From contig PDTV01000009.1 in assembly GCA_002747185.1 (NCBI GenBank), forward strand, positions 1 through 64,000: a DNA stretch of 64,000 nucleotides. The letters run 5' to 3'. This stretch comes from Candidatus Contendibacter odensensis. GTDB lineage: Bacteria; Pseudomonadota; Gammaproteobacteria; Competibacterales; Competibacteraceae. The translations under genes were made by a program, and so were the position numbers. The notes beneath the pieces are model-generated. The model was not told the origin of the DNA, searched no databases, and saw nothing but the letters and a program-made list of their open reading frames with translations. This document shows, one piece after another, positions 37,896 through 49,133 of the stretch; the stretch's first letter is position 1, and the number at the start of each line of letters is the position of its first letter.

Positions 37896-40800
37896 TCAGT
37901 TATCACTTGCGAATCCCTGGCGGGGTGCCGAGCCTGTCGGTTTTTTATCCAGCGGCTCCAGTATAGGGTTATCCCACAAACCCTTTAGGGTGTAATGGTA
38001 ACTGGTGACAGATTCAATATCCTCTTGCAGGATGCGCTCAGCGACCAACATTGCAGCACCGGCAGCGGGACCACCTGCGAGGGTGGCGGCAATCGGTAAC
38101 GTCCCCTCAATTTGTGGAGTCACTGTGATTTTTTGGTCATAAAGACGTTTTTGTAAATCCGTTCGACCGTCGATTGAGATACGTGCAGCCGGTGCCCGAA
38201 TCGTTAGATTGTCAGTGATGGCCTGCCCTTGCTGAAATAGTATTTGGCCTGTGATCTGATCAAAACGTAGGCCCGATTCAAACAGGTCACGAAAGTCCAG
38301 TGTCAGGCGGCGAACCAAATTTTGCAAACCAAAGAGCCCAAAAATGCGACCTGCACCAGGATCAATTTGCAGTAAGCGTCCCGCTTTGATTTGAAATTTC
38401 AAGTTGCCAGAAAAACGCTCCAACGAAAAATTCGGTAAGGCATCTGGCCATTCGGCTTGCAGTTCTGCATGTGTTTCACCGGCTTTCAATTCTGCCGGGT
38501 ACCCAAAATGGGCCAGGGTTTCACCCAGGGCTGGACTGTGTAGTGTGGCCTTGATCTTAGAGTATTCAGTACCTTGGTGCTGCCACCAATAGCCACTGGC
38601 CTCAATCTGCTGGTTTTTGCCGTTTAAACCAATCTTTGGTAAGTGAATGCCTTTGGGGTGCGGCATCATAATAAGCCGCAGACGACCAATACTGTGATGA
38701 TTAACCTGCAAGTCAGCAACAGTTAATACTACAGGCGGGATTTTACAGGGGAGAGAAACAGCGGCTGTTTTCTCGTGTGCTTTTGGCGCATCGTCGGGTA
38801 CATGCTGAATACTCAATCGTTTTAATGCAGCATTAATAGGGCGTTTTTTCCCGGGCTGGTTCGGGACGGTGATACGACCGGCGATATTATTACTGTTGAC
38901 CTCAATATGCAGGCTGTTGTGATGACGGGTTGCGTCTAGTTTCATCGCTGAAAACGTCTGATTAGCCACTTTTAATCGATCAATTTTAAGATTAAGCTGA
39001 CGAAGCAGCGCCAGGGTATTTAGGTGTTGCGTGCGGGACGCAATACGGGTGCGATGGCAATCAGCAATCTGTGTCGTTTTGGGCGCTGGCCACTCCCAGC
39101 TTGGCAGGTGTGCGATCACGGCAAGCCCCGGTTTTTTTGGCAGCCGTGCTGTGCCAGTACCGATTCTGAGTTCACCACGTTCCAATCGTGGATAAGTCTT
39201 GAGGTCAGTGATTCGCATCATTGCGCTCACATCTTTTCCATACTGCAATATGGCTTGCACCTTATTGTGTTTGTCTGGCCGAACTTTAATAGTGATCAAA
39301 CGAGGCTGATTCGCAGTTTTGCCGAAAGGCTCCGGTAATTTAAAGGTAACGCCTTTTAAATCTGATCGCAAATCCAGTTCCGTTATTTGGGTTTGATGGC
39401 TAATCGGTATTTGCAGGCTAGCAGTCCAGTGACTTTTTCCGGTGATGTAGTGATCCAGCGAGGGTATTGATTGAGTGAACAGGTCCTGCCAGCCTAATTT
39501 TCCGCGCAATTGAACCTGTAGGATGTTATGTGTTTTTTTGGGGTTTGAACGGGTACTTAAATCCAGCTGCAGGGGAGAGCCATGTAACAGCGCATGCATA
39601 TTTTTGGCGCTCAGTCCTTTATTGTTAAAGCGGATAGTGCCCTGTAGCTGCTCCAGTGCAATATCCCAGGCTGGAAATGTGACGCTACCTTTCAGAAAAT
39701 CGACTTGTCCCTGATACTGAATAGATCTATCGGAATATTTATTGCTAATGGGAATGGCAAGGTCGAGCCGGAGTGAGTGAGTACCATCGACAACCATCTG
39801 CGGTCGATGGTTGCCCAGCTTGTGCCTGATTGGACTTTCATTCAGGATACGCCACATACTGCTGCCAGCACCCTTGACCTGTCCCTTAACTTGTACCAAA
39901 ACTTTTCCCAGATCATTGATTTTAGAAGTTATTTTCTTGATTTTGGCATCAAGGATCTGGCCGCTGTGCGCATCAATGCTCAGGCTACGGTTGCGAAATA
40001 AAACCGTGGCCTGTAACCGCTCCAGCCGCGGAAAACCCTCGGTATAGTCCAGTACGCCATCTTTGACATGGAATCGGGTTTCAAATAGACCGTTGTTTTT
40101 GTCAAAGGGAAAGTCTTTCGGGTGACCGCGAAGTGTAAGTGTGCCCGATGTGACACGGCCGCCTATCAACGCTCGATCCAGCCAGGCTACACCTTTAGGT
40201 GGAATAACGGTAACAGGCAGGTAGCGCCATGCTTGCGAGATGTTGACCTTGTGGTATTTACCGTGCAGATCCAGCAGCGGCTTACCGGCAGCTGGCAGAT
40301 TTACGCTACCCCAAAAACGGCCGCCAAGGTCATCATTTGCCAGCCTTAGACCATCGCTTTCTATGCGTAGTCCTTTGGCAGAATGTTGCCACTTGACCAC
40401 ACCGTTCAACGTATTGAGCGTGATAGGTTTGCGGAATAAGCGCTCGGTGGTTACCTGGACTTTCTTGCAGGTCAGGGCAAGCTGCCCATGGTTTGGGCTC
40501 CAATCAAGCTGGCCATTGATATTCTTTAATCCTGGAAGGCCACGTGCCGCCTGGATGCTGATAGCTGCCAATTGGGCGCGAATGGAGTATTCCTTGGGAT
40601 TATCATGGGCGGCTACTGTGATTTCAGGTAAATTGCCCTGTGGATCAAGTGAGGTAAGCCACTGCCGGGTCGGTGTGCTCAGCCACGGCGAGATCCAGGC
40701 GAACAGATCCTCAAGTTGCAAATTACGGATGATACCTTGCCGGTGGCCGTTGATCTGCCTGAGCGTGAAGGTCGGCTGACCAGTAGATGGTTCTTTTGAG

Positions 40801-41792
40801 TCAGCCTCATCAAAACGGGTATGGCCTTGTAATTGCCAGCCTGTATCGTTTCGTTGCCAGTCAATATTGATTTCACTGGTGGTGTGCTGCGCCAGCCAGT
40901 TTTGTAATGGCCGCAGATGGGCGGGCTTATTGCCAAGTGTGACTTTGGCGAGCTGTATTTGAGCCTGAATATTCAATGCGTTCCTGTCGTGCCATTGGCC
41001 GCTCATTGTGAGCTCGGCCTGACCTGTGCTGAAAGCAGTGGTCCAGGGGAAATGCGCAAGGTTGACCGGCTCAACATGCAGTTCGAACGAGCCTTGCCCG
41101 CGTTCTGGATCAGCGGTGTTAGCGGGCTGTCGCTGAGCGGTTAACCGGATACGGTTGCCCAATGTTGTGGGTAATCTGGCGCTGAATGAAAGATGCTGGA
41201 TATGCGCGGTATTCTGGAGTTGCAGGGAAGGTCTTAACAGCACGAGCATCATGCCATTATGCTGACGTATGCTCAGTTTTTCACCCGTCACATCCAGTTG
41301 ATTGAGCCTGAATAACCATTGGGGCAGATCGGTGAGCAGTGGCAGGGTCGCCGCTGTATCGTGCTGCTCGGTCAATCGTGGTAATAGATTATCTTTTTCG
41401 TGTGTCAGTACCAGTTCTGCACCGTCTAGCCGAACAGGCCCGAACACAGGTTGCCATTCCCGAAGTGATCGCCACACGTCCAGAGTAATGGTTGTTTGCC
41501 TAAAGTGTGCCCAGTAGTCACTGTGCCCGGAATAATTGAAAGTGATGCCTTGCAGCTGTAGTGTCAACCATCCACTGGCCTGGGTTGCAGAAAGCGCTTC
41601 GATGCGTACTGGCACCTTCAGCTGTTGCTGCAAAATGCCGCTCAGACTATCACGGTAGTCATTCAGATTTGGCAATACCCACCATTGACAGAGAGCGAGT
41701 AACGATAGGGCCAGCAATAATATGGCCAGAAGCGACCATCGTAGCCAGCGTAATGCCGAGCGAATAACGCTGTTAGGTGGTGGGCATCTCAC
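37896..41792 (-). CDS. YhdP-family AsmA-like protein
   Basis: 1298 aa with N-terminal TM and C-terminal GRLLQIDPGAGRIFGLFGLQNLVRRLTLDFRDLFESGLRFDQITG. Confidence 0.9.
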   Translation of the reverse strand: MRCPPPNSVIRSALRWLRWSLLAILLLALSLLALCQWWVLPNLNDYRDSLSGILQQQLKVPVRIEALSATQASGWLTLQLQGITFNYSGHSDYWAHFRQTTITLDVWRSLREWQPVFGPVRLDGAELVLTHEKDNLLPRLTEQHDTAATLPLLTDLPQWLFRLNQLDVTGEKLSIRQHNGMMLVLLRPSLQLQNTAHIQHLSFSARLPTTLGNRIRLTAQRQPANTADPERGQGSFELHVEPVNLAHFPWTTAFSTGQAELTMSGQWHDRNALNIQAQIQLAKVTLGNKPAHLRPLQNWLAQHTTSEINIDWQRNDTGWQLQGHTRFDEADSKEPSTGQPTFTLRQINGHRQGIIRNLQLEDLFAWISPWLSTPTRQWLTSLDPQGNLPEITVAAHDNPKEYSIRAQLAAISIQAARGLPGLKNINGQLDWSPNHGQLALTCKKVQVTTERLFRKPITLNTLNGVVKWQHSAKGLRIESDGLRLANDDLGGRFWGSVNLPAAGKPLLDLHGKYHKVNISQAWRYLPVTVIPPKGVAWLDRALIGGRVTSGTLTLRGHPKDFPFDKNNGLFETRFHVKDGVLDYTEGFPRLERLQATVLFRNRSLSIDAHSGQILDAKIKKITSKINDLGKVLVQVKGQVKGAGSSMWRILNESPIRHKLGNHRPQMVVDGTHSLRLDLAIPISNKYSDRSIQYQGQVDFLKGSVTFPAWDIALEQLQGTIRFNNKGLSAKNMHALLHGSPLQLDLSTRSNPKKTHNILQVQLRGKLGWQDLFTQSIPSLDHYITGKSHWTASLQIPISHQTQITELDLRSDLKGVTFKLPEPFGKTANQPRLITIKVRPDKHNKVQAILQYGKDVSAMMRITDLKTYPRLERGELRIGTGTARLPKKPGLAVIAHLPSWEWPAPKTTQIADCHRTRIASRTQHLNTLALLRQLNLKIDRLKVANQTFSAMKLDATRHHNSLHIEVNSNNIAGRITVPNQPGKKRPINAALKRLSIQHVPDDAPKAHEKTAAVSLPCKIPPVVLTVADLQVNHHSIGRLRLIMMPHPKGIHLPKIGLNGKNQQIEASGYWWQHQGTEYSKIKATLHSPALGETLAHFGYPAELKAGETHAELQAEWPDALPNFSLERFSGNLKFQIKAGRLLQIDPGAGRIFGLFGLQNLVRRLTLDFRDLFESGLRFDQITGQILFQQGQAITDNLTIRAPAARISIDGRTDLQKRLYDQKITVTPQIEGTLPIAATLAGGPAAGAAMLVAERILQEDIESVTSYHYTLKGLWDNPILEPLDKKPTGSAPRQGFASDN

Positions 41793-43282
41793 ATAAGCAC
41801 CACATCATATTGCTCACGAGTATAAAGAATTTCTGCCTGAAACTTGATCGGAATATGTATAAATGCTTCCAGTTGCGCCACGCTGTCGGATTCCTGATCC
41901 AGCATGGTATCGACTACTTCCGGTGCGGCGAGCACCATCAGGCGGCGTGGGTTGTATTGGCGCGTCTCGCGCAGCAATTCGCGGAAAATCTCGTAACATA
42001 CGGTTTCAGCCGTCTTGACAGAACCATGACCGGCACACAAGGGGCAGGGTTCGCAGAGTATCTGCTCCAGGCTTTCGCGGGTGCGTTTGCGTGTCATTTC
42101 CACCAATCCTAAGGGTGAAACCTGTGAGATGTGGCTTTTAGCGCGATCCTTTTCCAGATGTTTTTCCAGGGTGGCCAATACCGCTTGCCGATTTTCCTCA
42201 CTGGCCATATCAATGAAATCAAGAATAATAATGCCACCCAGATTACGGAGTCGCAGTTGTCGGGCAATCGCGGCGGTCGCTTCCAGGTTGGTTTTAAAAA
42301 TGGTTTCTTCAAGGTTACGATGCCCAACATAAGCACCGGTATTAACATCAATCGTGCTCATGGCTTCGGTTTGATCAACAATCAGATAACCGCCGGATTT
42401 TAAGGGTACCTTCTTGCCGAGTGCTCGCTGTATTTCATCTTCAATACCGTACAGCTCAAAGATCGGTCGCTCGCCCGGATAATGTTCGAGATGCGATACC
42501 ATTTCGGGTACAAATTTGTCGGCAAATGCCAGCATGCGCTGGTAGGTCTCGCGTGAGTCGATGCGAACCCGCTCGACACTGTCGCCGATGAAATCGCGCA
42601 GTACTCTTAGGATGAGAGGTAAATCCTCGTATAGATTGACGATACCGCTGGTACTTTTAATACGTTCTTGTATGGAATGCCAAAGTCGCTGCAGGAACTG
42701 CATGTCAGCACGCAGCGCCCAGGACTCAGCCCCTTCTGCGGCGGTACGAACAATGTAGCCCCCACCAAATTCAGCCCGGAAGGTGTTGACCACATCTTTG
42801 AGCCGTTGTCGCTCGTTTTCACCGTCAATTTTGACGGATACACCGGCGATATCGGCATCAGCGAGAAATACCAGAAATCGTGATGGTAACGTCGCATGGG
42901 TGGTCAGCCGTGCGCCTTTTGTCCCGATAGGGTCCTTGATAACCTGCACGACCAGATCCTGGCCATCCTGCACCAGATCAGTAATCGCCAGGGAACGGTC
43001 TGCACCCGCGGTATCACCGTCATGCTGACATTCTGGACGAAGATCGGAGACGTGAAGAAAGGCCGCACGTTCCAGACCAATATCGACAAAGGCCGCTTCC
43101 ATGCCTGGCAGTACGCGACAGACCTGTCCTTTATAAATATTACCAACCAAACCACGCCGATCGGTTCGCTCGATGAGTATTTCTTGCAGTGCGCCGTTCT
43201 CGACGACGGCGACTCGGGTTTCTCGGGGGGTAACATTGATGAGGATTTCATCCCCAGTGCCGCCTTCAGCGCGTGTGCCCAT
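41789..43282 (-). CDS. rng: ribonuclease G
   Basis: EILINVTPRETRVAVVENGALQEILIER; S1-like domain; IIILDFIDMASEENRQAVL; CEPCPLCAGHG. Confidence 0.95.
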   Translation of the reverse strand: MGTRAEGGTGDEILINVTPRETRVAVVENGALQEILIERTDRRGLVGNIYKGQVCRVLPGMEAAFVDIGLERAAFLHVSDLRPECQHDGDTAGADRSLAITDLVQDGQDLVVQVIKDPIGTKGARLTTHATLPSRFLVFLADADIAGVSVKIDGENERQRLKDVVNTFRAEFGGGYIVRTAAEGAESWALRADMQFLQRLWHSIQERIKSTSGIVNLYEDLPLILRVLRDFIGDSVERVRIDSRETYQRMLAFADKFVPEMVSHLEHYPGERPIFELYGIEDEIQRALGKKVPLKSGGYLIVDQTEAMSTIDVNTGAYVGHRNLEETIFKTNLEATAAIARQLRLRNLGGIIILDFIDMASEENRQAVLATLEKHLEKDRAKSHISQVSPLGLVEMTRKRTRESLEQILCEPCPLCAGHGSVKTAETVCYEIFRELLRETRQYNPRRLMVLAAPEVVDTMLDQESDSVAQLEAFIHIPIKFQAEILYTREQYDVVLM

Positions 43283-43297
43283 AAGTTATCGTTCTTG

Positions 43298-43903
43298 TTA
43301 TGAAAATAAGGTAGGGGGAATGTATTCGATATCGATTCCGAATTCGCGTAGCAGCTCGGCCGTTTCAAAAAGCGGCAAACCCATAACGCCAGAGTAGCTA
43401 CCATGGAGCTCGGTAATGAATGCCGCTGCCCGCCCCTGGATACCGTAAGCACCTGCCTTATCCAAAGGTTCGCCCGTTTTCCAGTAAGCAATGCATTCCT
43501 GTGTGGTTAATGTTCGAAAGTGCACCTGGCTTTGTTGCACTTTGACCGCATTTTTTTTGGGAGTTGCCAATGCAACCGCACTTAGTACCTGATGTGTTCG
43601 GCCAGAAAGTCGGGTGAGCATGGCTAGACCATCATCCTGATTGCGGGGTTTTCCAAGAATGATGTCGTCGATAGTCACGGCCGTGTCTGCACCCAGAACC
43701 GGATACGGTTCGCGCCTGTCGGGGGCATGGCAACCTGCTTGCGCCTTGGCGCAAGCTAATCGGGTGACATAGGCTAAAGGCGTTTCGTCGGGCAACGGTG
43801 TTTCATCGATGGCGACTGACAGTCGATGATAGGGCACGTTGATTTGTTGCAAAAGTTCACGGCGACGAGGAGATGCGGAAGCCAGGTAGATGAAAGCGGG
43901 CAT
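43298..43903 (-). CDS. maf: Maf-family nucleotide pyrophosphatase
   Basis: [38 protein letters not shown]. Confidence 0.93.
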   Translation of the reverse strand: MPAFIYLASASPRRRELLQQINVPYHRLSVAIDETPLPDETPLAYVTRLACAKAQAGCHAPDRREPYPVLGADTAVTIDDIILGKPRNQDDGLAMLTRLSGRTHQVLSAVALATPKKNAVKVQQSQVHFRTLTTQECIAYWKTGEPLDKAGAYGIQGRAAAFITELHGSYSGVMGLPLFETAELLREFGIDIEYIPPTLFS

Positions 43904-43905
43904 AT

Positions 43906-44376
43906 TCAGGCACGGTGGTAGGGATGGTTATGAAGTAAACTCCAGGCACGATAGATTTGCTCGGCAATCACGACCCGCACCAGTGGATGAGGCAGGGTCA
44001 GTTTTGACAATGACCAGCAACACTCAGCGCGTTCCCGACAATCGGGCGCCAGACCGTCCGGCCCTCCCACAAGCAGGCAGGGATTGCGTCCATCGTTAAG
44101 CCAGCTACTCAGCTTTTTAGCCAGTTGTGCGGTACTCCATTCCTGGCCGCGCTCATCAAGGGCAATAATTCGGGAGCCTGTCGGCACCGCGTTGAGCAGT
44201 CGTACACCTTCGGCATGAATCAAGCGGGCCAACCCAGGATGGTTGCCACGTTTGGCAGCCGGAATTTCGATCAGATGCAGCGTACACTCACGCGACAGGC
44301 GTTCCGTATAGTCTGTGTAGGCTGTTTGAACCCAGGCAGGCATTCGTCGGCCGACTGCAAGCAGGTGGATTTTCAT
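43906..44376 (-). CDS. rlmH: 23S rRNA pseudouridine1915 N3-methyltransferase RlmH
   Basis: [27 protein letters not shown]...FLVGGPDG-like [15 protein letters not shown]-term [17 protein letters not shown]. Confidence 0.93.
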   Translation of the reverse strand: MKIHLLAVGRRMPAWVQTAYTDYTERLSRECTLHLIEIPAAKRGNHPGLARLIHAEGVRLLNAVPTGSRIIALDERGQEWSTAQLAKKLSSWLNDGRNPCLLVGGPDGLAPDCRERAECCWSLSKLTLPHPLVRVVIAEQIYRAWSLLHNHPYHRA

Positions 44377-44729
44377 TTTTCTGCGATACGCCTGGCCTGT
44401 ATGGGATCGTCGATTTTCCACAGCTTTTCCAGATTATAAAAATCACGAGTCTGGGGCAGCATGATGTGAACTACGATATCGGCAAGATCGATCAACACCC
44501 ATTCAGCATCGCGTTGTCCTTCAACGCCAATAGGTTTAATACCAATCTTGGCGCATCTTTCCAGCACTTTATCAGATAATGCATTGATTTGACGGGTGGA
44601 ATGGCCACTGGCGATAATCATCAAGTCAGTAAAACTGGCAATATTTTGTACATCCAGGGTTTGGATATCCTGCGCTTTTAACGCTTCCAGCGCGTCTATA
44701 ACGGTTGTTCGCAGATCATCAGGTTGCAT
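44373..44729 (-). CDS. rsfS: ribosome silencing factor
   Basis: LDVQNIASFTDLMIIASGHSTRQINALSDKV...EWVLIDLADIVVHIMLPQTRDFYNLEKLW. Confidence 0.95.
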   Translation of the reverse strand: MQPDDLRTTVIDALEALKAQDIQTLDVQNIASFTDLMIIASGHSTRQINALSDKVLERCAKIGIKPIGVEGQRDAEWVLIDLADIVVHIMLPQTRDFYNLEKLWKIDDPIQARRIAEK

Positions 44730-44771
44730 AGCGTCTGTTTTTCCTCACAGGGCTTTTGAGATAGAAGAAGA

Positions 44772-45437
44772 TTAATGTTGATAAAGTCGTTGTTCGTGGA
44801 TAAAGGTCAGTACAGCGTCGGGTAACAGATAGCGGGGTGAACGGTTTTGCGCGAGCAGATTACGAATTTGGGTAGCTGAGATATCAAGCTGACTGACCGC
44901 TTGAAACAGAATGTGTCCCGCAGCCTGCTGATGTAGTATATGGGGATTATCAACGGTTCGAGGGGTAATAAATTCCTTGAGTACCGGCTGCAGGTGTCGG
45001 GAGACCCCTGGTCTTTGCATCACGACGATATGCGCAGTTTGTATCAGTTGTTGCCAACGATTCCAGGTATGTAATCCATAAAATGCGTCAGTGCCGACCA
45101 GCAGGCACAGCGGTTTGTCGTTGCCGAAATCCTGACGCAGTGAATTAAGAGTATCTACCATATAAGAGGTTCCTTCTCGCCGGAGTTCACGGTCATCTGC
45201 GATAAAGCCGTGTTGGCCTGTTGTGGCACGTTTCACTAGTGCCAGACGTTGTTCAGCCGTTATATGCGGGGTATCACGATGAGCAGGAATGCGGCAGGGA
45301 ATAAAACGAACCTCCTCAAGATCCAGGGTTTCCAGCAAATCCAGGGCGGGGCGCAAGTGACCATAGTGAATCGGGTCAAAAGTGCCGCCAAAAATACCGA
45401 TAGGTTTGCGATCATCTGAAGTACGAGGTGATGTCAT
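44772..45437 (-). CDS. nadD: nicotinate-nucleotide adenylyltransferase
   Basis: IGIFGGTFDPIHYGHLRPALDLLE; LDISATQIRNLLAQNRSPRYLLPDAV. Confidence 0.95.
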   Translation of the reverse strand: MTSPRTSDDRKPIGIFGGTFDPIHYGHLRPALDLLETLDLEEVRFIPCRIPAHRDTPHITAEQRLALVKRATTGQHGFIADDRELRREGTSYMVDTLNSLRQDFGNDKPLCLLVGTDAFYGLHTWNRWQQLIQTAHIVVMQRPGVSRHLQPVLKEFITPRTVDNPHILHQQAAGHILFQAVSQLDISATQIRNLLAQNRSPRYLLPDAVLTFIHEQRLYQH

Positions 45438-45445
45438 GTGTGTTA

Positions 45446-46233
45446 CGTCAACTCTGCGACGGTCTTTTTCAGTCGTGCCAGCCAATCATTTCCTTTTTCA
45501 TAATCCAGCACAGCCTCACCTAACGCTTCGAGTATCTCCAGTGTTGTGGTTTGTTGCAGTAACGGTGCTGCATATTCGGTGATGGTTGCACCAAAACGAC
45601 GCCGTACCGGACGCAGCAACAGGTTACGCCCGGATTGTGATCCCTGATACTGTCCTTGCTACAATCCTTCTTGTAGTCCTTTCAGCCGCGACTGCTCTAA
45701 CCAGTGATTGAGGTTTTCAGATAGCATGACATGCATGTCCTCCAGATCGTTAATTCCGGCAAGTCAATTTGAGGCACACGGCCTTGCAAAAAAACCTGTT
45801 TGAGCCAGGAAACAAAAGAACGGCGTAACTCCAGTTGCTCAGGGGCTTGTAGCCATTTTGCCAATGCGACCAAAATTTCATGTACGGGTTGTAAATCATG
45901 GCTGTTCTCCAGGCGGAGGAGCGCTGCCACCAGATTACGTTGGGTCGCTAATTCTGTGTCGGCATAGGCACTTTCATCAATCAGTAAATAACGAAATCGG
46001 GGACGATAAGTGCCCGATTCCATAGGTTCTAGGTTCAATTAATTCAGCTATGTCCAATGCCGCATTCTCACGCCGCTCTCGCAAGTCATTGCCAACAAGT
46101 CTGGTAGGGTATTTTCCAGGCTGGTGAAGTCCAGTTGTACAGCCCAGGACTCATGGACAAATCCTGTCAGTAGATCATGGATCATTTCAGGATGTGAAAA
46201 TAGCCGCTTGTAACCCGGATCATGTTCAGCCAT
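45446..46233 (-). pseudogene. Rpn-family (PD-(D/E)XK transposase-like) nuclease remnant
   Basis: MAEHDPGYKRLFSHPEMIHDLLTGFV, then in another frame PRFRYLLIDESAYADTEL...NLVAALLRLENS, then a third segment with in-frame TAG (LQEGL*QGQYQGSQ). Confidence 0.8.
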
Positions 46234-46247
46234 AAACGTTGTACGTT

Positions 46248-47561
46248 TTATACCCTGATATGGCCATCGCCCAGTACCACGAATTTCAAGGTGGTTAGGC
46301 CATCAACTCCAACAGGTCCACGGGCATGCAGTTTGTCGGTACTAATACCGATTTCTGCGCCTAGGCCGTATTCACCACCATCAGCAAAACGGGTCGAGGC
46401 GTTGACCATCACAGAACTGGAGTCTACTTCGCGCAAGAAACGTCGTGCACGCCGGTAATTTTCAGTGACAATGGTATCGGTATGGGCAGAGCCGTAGGTC
46501 GTAATGTGATCGATGGCGGTATCAATATCCGCCACAACACGGATAGCCAGGATGGGTGCCAGGTATTCGGTATACCAGTCCTGCTCAACGGCTGTCTTGA
46601 TACCCGGCAAAAGCTTGCAACTACGTTCACAACCGCGCAATTCCACGCCAGCTTCCTGATATTTTTTACCCAGCGGCGGTAGTATCTGTTCCGCAATACT
46701 TTCGGCAACGAGCAGCGTTTCCATGGTGTTGCAGGTTCCGTAGCGTTGTGTTTTAGCGTTGTAGGCTACTGATACGGCTTTTTCAGGATCAGCATAATCG
46801 TCGATGTAGACATGGCAAACACCATCCAGGTGCTTGATAACAGGAACACGCGATTCGCGACCAATGCGTTCGATCAGACCCTTGCCACCACGCGGCACAA
46901 TCACATCCACGTATTCGGGCATTTGTACCAGCGCACCGACCGCAGCACGATCTACTGTATCAATCACCTGCACCGCATCAGTCGGCAGTCCGGTTGCCGC
47001 CAGTCCTTTGTTAATACCGGCAGCAATGGCGCGGTTGGAATGCAGGGCTTCCGAGCCGCCCCGCAAAATTGCGGCATTACCCGATTTCAGACAAAGAGCG
47101 GCTGCGTCTGCGGTAACATTGGGTCGTGACTCGTAAATAATGCCGATTACGCCCAGCGGAACGCGCATCTGTCCGACCTGAATTCCCGATGGGCGATATT
47201 TCAGGCCGGTTATTTCACCAACAGGATCGGGCTGTGCGGCAATTTCTCGCAAGCCTTGTGCCATGGAATGAATCCCTTTGGCGGTCAGTTCCAGCCGATC
47301 CAGCAAGGCCGCTGCCAGACCATTGGCTCGCCCTGCATCCATATCCAGTTGATTTGCATGACGGAGTTGTGCTTCATCCGCATCCAGCATATCCGCAATG
47401 GCCAGTAATGCCGTATTCTTTGTTGCAGTTTCAGCGCGACCCATAATGCGAGCAGCCGCACGGGCACGCTGTCCGATATCACTGATATAGCGTTCGATAT
47501 CAGTGTCATTATCATTATCATTATCAGTACTTTTATTATTCATTGTGTTAACCAACCTCAT
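46248..47561 (-). CDS. proA: gamma-glutamyl phosphate reductase
   Basis: [76 protein letters not shown]. Confidence 0.95.
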   Translation of the reverse strand: MRLVNTMNNKSTDNDNDNDTDIERYISDIGQRARAAARIMGRAETATKNTALLAIADMLDADEAQLRHANQLDMDAGRANGLAAALLDRLELTAKGIHSMAQGLREIAAQPDPVGEITGLKYRPSGIQVGQMRVPLGVIGIIYESRPNVTADAAALCLKSGNAAILRGGSEALHSNRAIAAGINKGLAATGLPTDAVQVIDTVDRAAVGALVQMPEYVDVIVPRGGKGLIERIGRESRVPVIKHLDGVCHVYIDDYADPEKAVSVAYNAKTQRYGTCNTMETLLVAESIAEQILPPLGKKYQEAGVELRGCERSCKLLPGIKTAVEQDWYTEYLAPILAIRVVADIDTAIDHITTYGSAHTDTIVTENYRRARRFLREVDSSSVMVNASTRFADGGEYGLGAEIGISTDKLHARGPVGVDGLTTLKFVVLGDGHIRV

Positions 47562-47594
47562 GAACGGTGTAATCTGATCCGCTCGTCTTTATAC

Positions 47595-48620
47595 TCAAAT
47601 CGTGCCGGGGAATAAAATTTTGCCCGCGAGCTGTAATCCTGTTGTGAGGAATAATGCCCATGGCGATGCCGTTTCTACACCTTTGATTGAGCGGTCGATG
47701 CGGGCACATTCACTGAGCAGTTGCTGGCATTCCTTCAGCGTCAAACGTTGTAGTGCCTGCCGTAGCAGCGGCTTGCGCCTGTCCCAGACCTTTTGAGCAT
47801 TTAGTGCAACATCCAGCGTCTGGCCGCGGTCACACGCGCTGGCCAGTGCCATCAATAAACGGACCTCCCGATGTAATGCCCAGTTGATCAGCACAGGTTC
47901 AACACCTTCTGCACGCAGGTTATCCAGTATTTGAATCACCCGTTGTGGCTGTGCCAGCAGGGCAGCATCTATCCAATCATAGATGCTGTAGCGTGAACTG
48001 TGTGTGACAGCGGCCAGTACGTCGTCAGCAGACAGGTGATTTTTATCATTTAAAAGCACCAGTTTCTCGATTTCCTGGGCAGCAGCCAGCAAATTGCCTT
48101 CGACACGTTCGCTCAGCAGGGTAATGGCATCCGGTGTGGCATGGAATCCGTGCTGTTGTAAGCGTCTTCCAATCCAACCGGGCAGTTGCCGGGGCGCGAC
48201 AGGTAAGGCAGGCACGGTAATCCCCGCTTGATCAAGTGCGGTGAACCAGCGGCTTTTCTGGATATTCCAGTCGAGCTTGCCAGCGGTAATCAGCACGATC
48301 ACATCTTCAGCAGGATGCTTTGCATAATTGATTAATGCCTTACTGCCCGCATCACCTGGTTTGATATTGCCAAGCCGTAATTCCAGCAGGCGGCGACTGG
48401 CAAACAGCGAGGGACTCATGGCCTGTTGTTGCAAGGTCTGCCAGTCAAAGTCAGTTGCTACGGTCAGGCATTCCCGCTCGGTATAGCCGTGTTGGCGGGC
48501 AGTAACACGGATCGCATCGGCGGCTTCCTGTACCAGCAGGATTTCCTCGCCAAATACCAGATACAGGGAAGCCAGCGTTTTTTGTAGATGGGCGGCCAGT
48601 TTATCGGGGAAACATCTCAA
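47595..48620 (-). CDS. holA: DNA polymerase III delta subunit
   Basis: LYLVFGEEILLVQEAADAIR; gene order with lptE-leuS. Confidence 0.92.
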   Translation of the reverse strand: MRCFPDKLAAHLQKTLASLYLVFGEEILLVQEAADAIRVTARQHGYTERECLTVATDFDWQTLQQQAMSPSLFASRRLLELRLGNIKPGDAGSKALINYAKHPAEDVIVLITAGKLDWNIQKSRWFTALDQAGITVPALPVAPRQLPGWIGRRLQQHGFHATPDAITLLSERVEGNLLAAAQEIEKLVLLNDKNHLSADDVLAAVTHSSRYSIYDWIDAALLAQPQRVIQILDNLRAEGVEPVLINWALHREVRLLMALASACDRGQTLDVALNAQKVWDRRKPLLRQALQRLTLKECQQLLSECARIDRSIKGVETASPWALFLTTGLQLAGKILFPGTI

Positions 48621-49126
48621 GACTGGAATGCCTGTAAGCGGCGAATGATTTGCCAGGCAAGCTCTTCCGCCATGCTCTCTACCAGTAATTGCTGTGCTGC
48701 TTCAAAACCCAGTACACGGGTTTCGTCAAACAGTAGACTGCGGTTGGTACTCAGTCCTTCGCGTGCGATCAGGGTTTTGCCGTTGGCAAGTTGCACATCG
48801 TAAACCGCATTGTACGCCAACACATATTCCCGATTGATGTCAAGGCGGTCAGCCGAGATAGTACGCCGACCGCTTTGCGCATTGAAAATCGTGATGCTGG
48901 CAGTCGCCTGTGCGGGATCACGGGTGACTTTTGCCCCATTTTCAGCGAGTAATAGTCGCAGCTTGCGGCTTAAAGCACCGGGCGGCTCACCAATGCCCTG
49001 ACGGGTACTGACATAAACCACAGCCAGCTCTGGTGGTAGTTGTGTCTGACCACGTAACTGGAAACCGCAGGCACTCAAACACAATGCGATTAAAAAAATC
49101 CCGGGTCTTTCGATATGGTGCATCAT
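48617..49126 (-). CDS. lptE: LPS-assembly lipoprotein LptE
   Basis: Lipobox LSACGFQLRGQ; located between leuS and holA. Confidence 0.9.
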   Translation of the reverse strand: MMHHIERPGIFLIALCLSACGFQLRGQTQLPPELAVVYVSTRQGIGEPPGALSRKLRLLLAENGAKVTRDPAQATASITIFNAQSGRRTISADRLDINREYVLAYNAVYDVQLANGKTLIAREGLSTNRSLLFDETRVLGFEAAQQLLVESMAEELAWQIIRRLQAFQS

Positions 49127-49133
49127 GATGTGC

